Below, piece by piece: positions 57,974-64,000 of a stretch of DNA of 64,000 nucleotides; positions within the stretch are counted from its first letter, which is position 1; each line of letters starts with the position of its first letter. Under the pieces are notes generated by a model, which saw nothing but the letters and a program-made list of their open reading frames with translations, had not been told where the DNA came from and made no database searches. The translations under genes and the position numbers were made by a program. Where the stretch lies: assembly GCA_963773035.1 (NCBI GenBank), contig CAVYZX010000001.1, positions 62,001 to 126,000 on the forward strand, in the 5' to 3' direction. The DNA is from CAVRXZ01 sp963773035. Lineage in GTDB: Bacteria > Acidobacteriota > Vicinamibacteria > Vicinamibacterales > CAVVIG01.

Positions 57974-59302
57974 TCAAGCTCCCTGAAGCGATCCCGTGCT
58001 GTCGCCCAACGTTTCCATCGGCACCCCAACCTTATCGAGTATCGACAGGAGCAGATTCGTCATCGGCGTGTGATCCGGATATTTGAGGTGGCGACCGCCT
58101 TGTTGCTGTCCGGAGGCACCGCCCACGACCAGGTTCGGCAATGGGAAATGATTGTGCGCGTTGCTGTTGCTCATGTTGCTGCCGAAGAGGATCAGCGAGT
58201 GGTCGAGCAGCGAGCCGTCGCCATCCGGCACGGATTGGAGCTTCTCGAGGAACTGGCCGAAGAGGCCGATGTGATACTGCTGAATCTTGACCAGCTTCTC
58301 GATCTTCTCCGGCCGGTTCTGGTGGTGCGAGGTCGCGTGATGCCCTTCATGCACTCCGATTTGCGGATAGATCTTGTTGCTTTCTTCCCGCGCCACCATG
58401 AAGGTCGCCACGCGGGTGACGTTCGCCTGGTAGGCGAGCGCCATCAAGTCGTACATCAGCTTGATGTGCTCTTCGAACGAGAATGGGATGCCAACGGGTG
58501 CAGGAGGCAACTGGAGGTCTAGCCGCTGCTCTTTTTCAGCGACGACGATCCGCCGTTCGATCTCGCGAACGCTCTCGAGATAGTCGCTGACAGTCGTTCG
58601 ATCCTTGCGGCCGAGGTCCCGCTGCAGCTCGCCGATCTGCTTCGCAATCGCGTCGAGAATGCTGCGATCCTCTTCGGTCCGCTCGAGCCGGTCCGCCGCA
58701 CTGCCGCCCTGGCCGAACAGGCGCTCGAACACCTTGCGCGGATTGATTTCCATCGGCATCGGCGTCGTTGGCGTCCGCCAGGAGAGCGTGTTCATGTAGA
58801 TGCAGCCGTAGTCGCGGTCGCAGGCGCCAATCAAACCGGCCTGATCCTCCGTCGCGAGCTCGATCGACGGCAGCAGGGTGTCCTGACCAATTCGCTGCGC
58901 CGCAATCTGATCGGCGGTCACGCCGGCGAAGGCGTCGAGACCCTGAGTCGGCTTCGGACGAACACCGCTCAACCATGTCGTTGGACTCAGCGAGTGCACG
59001 GCAGTGGTATCCGCTGCGCGATGCCCGAGACCGCTCACGACATCCAGGCAATCCCGGAAGGGCTCGAGCGGCTTCAGGATCGGCGAGAACTCGAACCCCG
59101 CTCCTTCAGTCGCCGGCGTCCACTTGTCCATGATGGCGCCATGAGGCAAATAAACGAATCCCAGGCGGGGCGCCGGGCTGGCGGCCGTCTTGGCGAGCAA
59201 AGTTCTCGCAGGCACCATCGCGTCGAGCAGTGGCAGCGCAACGGTTGCGCCCATGCCTCGCAGGAAGGTCCGGCGGGGGAGATGCTTCTTTGTAATGAAC
59301 AT
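57974..59302 (-). CDS. Exported DUF1552 protein with Tat signal
   Basis: 442 residues. The start (HLPRRTFLRGMGATVALPLLDAM) is a twin-arginine signal (RRTFLRG), and the family's typical following phrase PRLGFVYLPHGAIMDKWTP is present. Further DUF1552 landmarks are VSGLGHRA, HSLSPTTWLSGVRP, SIELATE, YGCIYMNTLSWRTPTTPMPMEINPRKVFERLFG, HEGHHATSHHQNRPEKIEKL and ILFGSNMSNSNAHNH. The start ATG overlaps the DUF1592 stop (TGATG). Family members co-occur with DUF1592 proteins and are Tat-exported; the enzymatic role is unknown. Confidence 0.93.
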   Translation of the reverse strand: MFITKKHLPRRTFLRGMGATVALPLLDAMVPARTLLAKTAASPAPRLGFVYLPHGAIMDKWTPATEGAGFEFSPILKPLEPFRDCLDVVSGLGHRAADTTAVHSLSPTTWLSGVRPKPTQGLDAFAGVTADQIAAQRIGQDTLLPSIELATEDQAGLIGACDRDYGCIYMNTLSWRTPTTPMPMEINPRKVFERLFGQGGSAADRLERTEEDRSILDAIAKQIGELQRDLGRKDRTTVSDYLESVREIERRIVVAEKEQRLDLQLPPAPVGIPFSFEEHIKLMYDLMALAYQANVTRVATFMVAREESNKIYPQIGVHEGHHATSHHQNRPEKIEKLVKIQQYHIGLFGQFLEKLQSVPDGDGSLLDHSLILFGSNMSNSNAHNHFPLPNLVVGGASGQQQGGRHLKYPDHTPMTNLLLSILDKVGVPMETLGDSTGSLQGA

Positions 59303-61760
59303 CACTCGACCTCGTAGGCTCTCTTCATTCGAAACGGCGTGCTCTTGACGATTCCCATGACGAGCGATGAAAACCGGTAGTTGCTGGCCGCCGCGTCCCG
59401 CGCGATGGCGCGCACGACCGGCATATCGTAGTACTCGAGACCGCGTCCCAGACTGTACGTCAGCAGCTTTTCCGTCATCGTGCGCGCGAAGGTTTCGGGG
59501 TGCTTCAACAGCGCCTGACGCAGCGCCACAGGGCCGCTGACCTCAGTGCCATCGGCCAGCCGGCCAGAAGCGTCGACTGGGCCCGCCTCTTCCTTCGTGC
59601 GCCATTGACCGGTCGCGTCGAAGTTCTCGAGTGAGAATCCAAGAGGATCCATCACTCGGTGGCAGGTCGCACACGCTGAATTGGCGCGATGCTCTTCCAT
59701 CCGCTCGCGTACGGATAAGACCTTGCCGCCCTCATGTGCATCCTTCAAATCGGGAACATTGGGAGGCGGCGCAGGTGGCGGCGTACCGAGGAGATTGTCC
59801 AGAATCCATTTCCCCCGCAACACAGGTGAAGTCCTGTTGGGGTAGGACGTGACCGTCAGCACGCTTCCCTGTCCCAGGAGGCCTCGGCGATTCTCGTCGG
59901 CCAGCGTCACGCGGCGAAAGCGAGTGCCGTAGATGTTCGGAATGCCGTAGTGGCGCGCCAAACGCTCGTTGACGAACGTGTAGTTCGCGTCGATCAGATC
60001 GATGACGCTCCGGTCTTCCCGAATGATGCTTTGAAAGAACAGCTCGGTTTCCCGCCGGAACGACTGCCGCAGGTTCTCGTCGAAATTCGGGAACTCCTGC
60101 TGGTCCGCTACAAAGCTTTGAAGGTTCCGCAGGAAGAGCCATTGCGCCGCGAAGTTCTTCACGAGTGCGTCCGAGCGCGCATCGCCGAGCATTCGCCGGA
60201 CCTGACGCTCGAGCACGGCCGGATCCTTCAACTTGCCCTCGACCGCAGCGTTCAACAACTCATCGTCCGGGATGCTGCTCCACAGGAAGAACGACAGCCG
60301 CGAAGCCAGTTCGAGATCGTTGACGGCATAGATAGCGCCCGCAACGACGTTCGGCGGATCGGGTTCGTCGCGGAAGAGGAACTTGGGGCTGGCGAGAATC
60401 AATCTGAGGGCGCTTTCGATACCGCTGTCGAACGTGCCTTGCTTTCGACCAGCCTGATAGAAGTCCATCAGCGTCTGGACGTCGCTTTGCGTGACCGGTT
60501 GGCGATACGCTCGCCGGGCCAACGTCGAGAGGATCTTTGTCGCACATGCCGTTTCGTTGGCTTCTCGGGGGCGCGCATTCGTCCCGCCCGGCCGACACAC
60601 GAAAATCCGTCGGCGGCTTGGCGTGTCGCCGGGGCCAGTCGGGTCGAACGGGCCGGCAATCTGCAGGTGCTCGACCAACGGGATGCCATTCATGTTCTGC
60701 AGATCGAGGTCTCGTGTGAACGGCTGGAGCGGTTCATCGGATTCGGCGGAGTTGCGTCGAATGAACGCGACGCCGACGTCCCTCGGGCCGGCCTGGACGT
60801 GGATACGTTTTCGGAGTCGAGCGTCCAACGTATCTTTCGCAATCCCAAGATTCGTATCGGATAGCTTGTTGTCGTCTTCTCCACCCACCGGCGTCAGAAA
60901 CACGCGGACGCCGTCGATCGTGATCTCGAGCTGATGTGGCCACTCGAGCCCTGGCATGTAACCGACGATGTTCTGCAGGAGGCCGACGCTGAAGTCGTAG
61001 TCGGCATCCAATGGGAAGTTGTGACGAACGAGCAAGCCTCCTCGTGTGCCGAGCGGCAAGCCTTCAACGTGATTCTCTTGAGAGCGGTCGGGCGGCACGC
61101 GATACACCTGGCTCGCTGGCGTAACGTCCGAATCACCGACTGCCAAGCCGCTGATCCTTCGTGACGCCGTCAGGTACTGTTCGAGCAGCGACGGTGAAAC
61201 CTTGAGGACGTCGGCGATGTTGTCGAATCCGTTGCTCTCATCGTCTGCCGGAAGTAGTGAGGTGGCGTCGATCTCGAGCGACAGCAGATCGCGGATCGCG
61301 TTGGCGTATTCAGCGCGATTCAGGCGATGCAAGGGAGAGCGGCCGGGATTCGGTTTGGCGAACGCCGCGCTGTCGATGGAAGTTTCCAGGAACGACACCA
61401 GCGCGTCGATATTCAATTGCGCGGGCCGCGGCATGCCTTGTGGCGGCATCATGCCGCCCCGCAGCTTGCGCAGCGCCTTTTCCCAGACTTCCGCATCCTC
61501 GGGAACACGGCTCAGATCGCGTGTCTCGAGCGTCAGACCAGCAGTCTTGACGCGGTCGCTGTGGCAGGTGACGCAGTAGCGATCGATCAGAGCACGATGG
61601 GGTGCCGGAGCGTCAGGCTGGAGGGCCTGGACGGGCAGGAGAAGGGCTGGACGGGCAGGAAAGGCTGGACGGGCCCTGGCCTCAATGCCTGCATTCCGCG
61701 CGTCGACAGAACTGCCGTCAGCACAGCCAGAAACACGAACGCTGACGGCCTGATTTTCAT
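59302..61760 (-). CDS. Exported DUF1592-type protein (DUF1587/1592/1588/1585) with one haem; 5' end out of frame
   Basis: The body (about 800 residues) shows the family order: haem motif CVTCH in IDRYCVTCHSDRVKTAGL; DUF1587 (LHRLNRAEYANAIRDLLSLEID, LPADDESNGFDNIADVL); a beta domain; DUF1592 (RLSFFLWSSIPDDELLNAA); DUF1588 (GLLGQGSVLTVTSYPNRTSPVLRGKW); and DUF1585 (HRVMDPLGFSLENFDATGQWR). A proper start exists at ATG 61760 (GGGAGG upstream) with signal peptide MKIRPSAFVFLAVLTAVLST, but its frame differs from the body. Both frames meet in the G-rich repeat at 61624-61674, where one unit has two extra bases. Correcting it joins them in one frame. In the given sequence only a GTG at 61785 opens the body frame. 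Confidence 0.85.
61624..61674. repeat. G-rich tandem repeat inside the 5' coding end of the DUF1592 gene
   Basis: Units start at GGACGGGCAGG 61629, 61649 and GGACGGGC 61667. The first spacing is 20 bases, the second 18; the difference is AGAAGGGCT against AAAGGCT. Read on the minus strand the unit encodes PVQPFL. Same word family as at 17567 and 30541, with more words at 62355-62387. Confidence 0.75.
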
Positions 61761-61863
61761 GCGCCTCCCGACCAAATCTTAACACGCTGAAAAGGATTGC
61801 CGGGGTCGGCGCCGCGGGTCGCAGCTGGTCCGCAACTGCTTCCGTTGCATGAGCATAGCCGTG

Positions 61864-62307
61864 CTATTCCTGGCTCACCCTGTGAAAGATGATCGTGTCC
61901 ACCGGGGTGCCGTTCTGGGCGGTCACGACCTCGACGATCGTGCTGTCGTCGATCAAGACGTAGCGCGCTTTCAACAGCACGATGGCGCCGGTATTGAGGC
62001 ACGTAATCTTCAGGTTATCGGTCCGCATCGTGCCGTGGCCAACGACGACGCCGTCCTCGAAGGAGATGAATCCGCGATCAGTGTTATCGCACAGGGTAAA
62101 GAAAGTATCGCGTCCGGCCAGGGCGAACGTCCCGTTCTGCTGTCTCACCAAACCGCGGCGCGAATCACCTCCATCCAGAGGATCGACGCCCATCCAATAT
62201 CCCTGGAAGAGTCTTGACGTATTCTTCCCCGGTGGTTGCGCCCACAGGCGCACGGCGAGCAACAGTCCTAAAGAGACAACGATCGAAAGAATCACGTTAC
62301 GTCGCAT
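61864..62307 (-). CDS. Exported hypothetical protein
   Basis: 147 residues from ATG 62307 (GGGAGG 6-12 bases upstream). Signal peptide VILSIVVSLGLLLAVRLWAQ. The mature part contains YWMGVDPLDGGDSRRGLVRQ, NGTFALAGRDTFFTLCDN, RGFISFEDGVVVGHGTMRT and IIFHRVSQE; a beta-rich protein with two cysteines. No family recognised. It is followed by the DUF1592 gene about 100 bases downstream on the same strand and may belong to its transcription unit. Confidence 0.72.
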   Translation of the reverse strand: MRRNVILSIVVSLGLLLAVRLWAQPPGKNTSRLFQGYWMGVDPLDGGDSRRGLVRQQNGTFALAGRDTFFTLCDNTDRGFISFEDGVVVGHGTMRTDNLKITCLNTGAIVLLKARYVLIDDSTIVEVVTAQNGTPVDTIIFHRVSQE

Positions 62308-62438
62308 GTACTGCCTCCCTTCAGTCGCCACGGAGGACGGCTGCGGAGATTATTGGCCAGCTGGAACGGCTGGAGGGGCTGGAGGGTCACACTTCCGAAG
62401 CTATTTGTCGCTGAAAAACCACGGCTGTCGCAGTCGCG

Positions 62439-62981
62439 TCATGACGCAAGTGGGGCGTCATACACCAACTGAAGCCTTGGGTTGTCCACAAGACCCAAAG
62501 TAGCCACATCTTCGCATTCCAGATGCAGGGCCAGCGCTTGTTTCAGATTGTCGAACACTTCATCCAGAGTATTTCCCTGGGTCACGACGGCCAGTTCTAA
62601 GCACTCCGCAACATAGGTCGCTCGATCCCTTTGGATCACTGCGTGAATCGTTTCGCGACGCGATGTTGAAGCCGACCGGCTGACGCTCGAAGGCTCAGCT
62701 GTCTTTGTCGAAGTCTTCCGTGCCGGTTGGGAGACTGGTGTCGCCTTCCTGTGCGCCGACAACACCTGGTACCGTCCGCGGCCTACCCTGCGGAAATAGT
62801 CCAACTTGTGCTGGTGATTATTCGGAGCATTCACACAGCATCGGCTCACGACATGAGTCCTGACCGAACTTTCATTCAGGTGAGGAAGTTCACTGACAAC
62901 CTCGTCGACACCGAATGTCCAATCGTCTCGTCCGGATGCGATCTCGTTAGCCACTCTGAGTACTTCCTCATGTACATACAT
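62439..62981 (-). CDS. HicB-like protein with an N-terminal winged-helix-like domain
   Basis: 180 residues. Residues about 5-75 (VLRVANEIASGRDDWTFGVDEVV...LNESSVRTHVVSRCCVNAPNN...YFRRVGRGRYQVL) look like a winged-helix domain of the type often associated with regulatory or restriction-linked proteins. A Ser/Thr/Arg-rich linker follows. Residues 115-175 match HicB antitoxins: IHAVIQRDRATYVAECLELAVVTQGNTLDEVFDNLKQALALHLE. Typical HicB has a C-terminal DNA-binding domain, so the N-terminal placement is unusual. No HicA toxin gene is visible within 500 bases on either side, so it may be orphan. Confidence 0.72.
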   Translation of the reverse strand: MYVHEEVLRVANEIASGRDDWTFGVDEVVSELPHLNESSVRTHVVSRCCVNAPNNHQHKLDYFRRVGRGRYQVLSAHRKATPVSQPARKTSTKTAEPSSVSRSASTSRRETIHAVIQRDRATYVAECLELAVVTQGNTLDEVFDNLKQALALHLECEDVATLGLVDNPRLQLVYDAPLAS

Positions 62982-63088
62982 GTGCCGCTCCGCTGCAAAT
63001 ACTTGAGAATTACTTGATAATCACATTTGTCAAGTGCTCAGCTTGCTGTGGGCTTTGACAGCTTCGGCGGGTCGGCCTGTCGAGCACG

Positions 63089-63170
63089 CCGCACCAAGCA
63101 CGCGGTCGGGCATTCGGCACCAAGCACCCAGCACCGGCACCTAGCACCGAGCACCCAGCACCAAGCACTT
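63089..63170. repeat. Tandem GCACCNAG words downstream of the amidase gene
   Basis: Seven-base words CACCAAG, CACCCAG, CACCTAG and CACCGAG follow one another (for example 63119-63168), with imperfect order and no inverted partner. The region ends within a few bases of the amidase stop codon. It has the appearance of the other word repeats but is a direct repeat. Confidence 0.62.
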
Positions 63171-63172
63171 CT

Positions 63173-64000
63173 TTAGTCGAGTAGTGTGGGTCTTCGCTTC
63201 CTGGCGACCTGCGTCGCCTGCTCGAACGCGTAAGCGAGCTTCAGCACGTCGAGGTCGCGGCGATGGCGGCCGACGATCTGCAAACCAATCGGCAATCCAC
63301 TCGGCGTGAACCCGCACGGCACCGAAATCGCCGGCAGCCCGGTGAGGGTGATCGCGTAGCACGTCGCCATCCAGTCGATGTATGTGTCCATTCGCACGCC
63401 GTTGATCTCTCTGACCCATTCGACGTCGACCGGGAACGGCGCAACTTGCGAGACGGGCAATACCAGAAACTCGTAGCGCTCGAGAAATGTCTGAACGCGC
63501 CGAGACAGGTCCGCCCGCTCCTCCTCCGCCCGCGCAACGTCGGCGGCTGTGAGTTTCAGTCCTTGTTCGACGTTCCAAATCACCGTGCCCTTCATCAGAG
63601 CCCGGTGCTGTCGGTAATCCGCGCCTCTATCCTGTGCGAACGCCCAGGCTCGAAGAGTCTGGAACACTTCATCAGCGCCGCTGACGTCGGGCTCTCCGTC
63701 TTCGACGATGCATCGCAGATTCTCGAAGATGGGGCGCGCCTGGTCGCACACCTCGGTGACGATCGGCTCTACCGGATACCGTCCAAGATTGCGGCTCCAG
63801 GCAATCCGTGCGCCGGTCCAGTCGCGTCCAAGCGGACCGCGGAAGAGCGAACCGGGCTCGTTGATGGCGGTCGGGTCACGTGAATCAGGGCCGGCCATGA
63901 CCGAGAGCAGGAGCGCGACGTCGCGAACGGAGCGCGCAATTGGGCCGTCAACCGAAAGGTCGAATTTGAGGGTTTGAGGACTCGAGAATGTGAGGACTTG
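63173..64000 (-). CDS. Amidase family protein, C-terminal part (runs off the window)
   Basis: The frame is open to the window edge (276 codons). The family phrase DGPIARSVRDVALLLSVMAGP appears near the start of this part and is preceded by a stretch (QVLTFSSPQTLKFD) encoded by word-like TCCTCA repeats. Later features: PLGRDWTGARIAWSRNLGR and LTGLPAISVPCGFTPSGLPIGLQIVGRHRRDLDVLKLAYAFEQ, the C-terminal core of the amidase signature family. The catalytic Ser-Ser-Lys lie upstream, outside the window. It may be an amidase or a GatA-like protein; substrate unknown. Confidence 0.88.
   Translation of the reverse strand, partial: QVLTFSSPQTLKFDLSVDGPIARSVRDVALLLSVMAGPDSRDPTAINEPGSLFRGPLGRDWTGARIAWSRNLGRYPVEPIVTEVCDQARPIFENLRCIVEDGEPDVSGADEVFQTLRAWAFAQDRGADYRQHRALMKGTVIWNVEQGLKLTAADVARAEEERADLSRRVQTFLERYEFLVLPVSQVAPFPVDVEWVREINGVRMDTYIDWMATCYAITLTGLPAISVPCGFTPSGLPIGLQIVGRHRRDLDVLKLAYAFEQATQVARKRRPTLLD

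Noticed and set aside
63089..63170. Possible CRISPR or VNTR in the GCACC words
   Set aside because: Words are seven to eight bases without spacers; treated as a simple word repeat.
1..64000. tRNA, rRNA, prophage or IS element
   Set aside because: No cloverleaf with T-loop consensus, no rRNA segments, integrase or transposase were recognised by reading; a tRNAscan/Infernal run would be decisive.

Overview
The window is GC-rich and looks like chromosome of an Acidobacteriota member, most likely class Vicinamibacteria (subgroup 6). This is inferred from family content: an ADOP-type MacB/FtsX permease, the acidobacterial VWFA-related family, a Ser/Thr kinase fused to a PD40 propeller next to its ECF sigma factor, DUF1592/DUF1552 partners, DUF6152 proteins, PQQ propellers and many exported NHL/YVTN propellers. 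I see no rRNA, tRNA, CRISPR array, IS element or prophage. It looks like ordinary chromosome with many secreted proteins and unusually structured intergenic DNA.

Layout. 1-6.2 kb: small enzymes, 4-hydroxybenzoate 3-monooxygenase (pobA), an NCS2-like permease and adenosine deaminase (add), the last two a plausible purine-salvage pair. 6.2-13.3 kb: tyrosine phosphatase, kinase-propeller plus ECF sigma factor, an HExxH protein, a VapBC-like pair, and a zinc-ribbon/TonB protein. 13.5-26.1 kb: exported amidohydrolase, NHL propellers, VWFA protein, ankyrin-FKBP fusion, tandem VOC protein, ADOP permease, DUF6152 and a frameshifted PD40 protein. 26.2-33.3 kb: P450, a free-standing SecD P1-head-like protein, a haem/streptogramin-lyase-like protein, cytochrome c, an AsmA-like protein and a response-regulator remnant. 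33.4-37.4 kb: a complete sugar ABC importer. 37.6-41.1 kb: a sigma / anti-sigma / HEAT / HEAT operon. 41.5-55.3 kb: GNAT, YVTN propeller, PQQ dehydrogenase, PEGA coiled-coil protein, DUF6152 pair, HD-GYP regulator with PilT, MmgE/PrpD and a PQQ-cupredoxin fusion. 55.5-64 kb: DinB-like, ankyrin, DUF1552, DUF1592, HicB-like and amidase (cut by the window end).

The most unusual signal is non-coding. (a) A dual-hairpin element of about 65 bp (47530-47592, 57903-57969, 56199-56276, half copy at 53173-53192) keeps its loop sequences (TTTA/TAAA and TGAA/TTCA), its spacer core and its GTGG...CCAC ends, while its stem sequences change by compensation. One copy encodes the start of a signal peptide. 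(b) All six convergent gene junctions longer than about 55 bp carry a repeat made of iterated short words, different at each site; five of them are inverted repeats. Similar structures occur at one divergent promoter region and one co-directional gap. (c) A G-rich word repeat lies inside the 5' end of the DUF1592 gene, where a 2-nt length difference between units puts the signal peptide out of frame with the enzyme body.

Three genes are interrupted by small indels (about 24647, 56555 and 61640). Without reads I cannot separate assembly error from real mutation. All family assignments come from reading motifs and remembered family patterns; no search was run.
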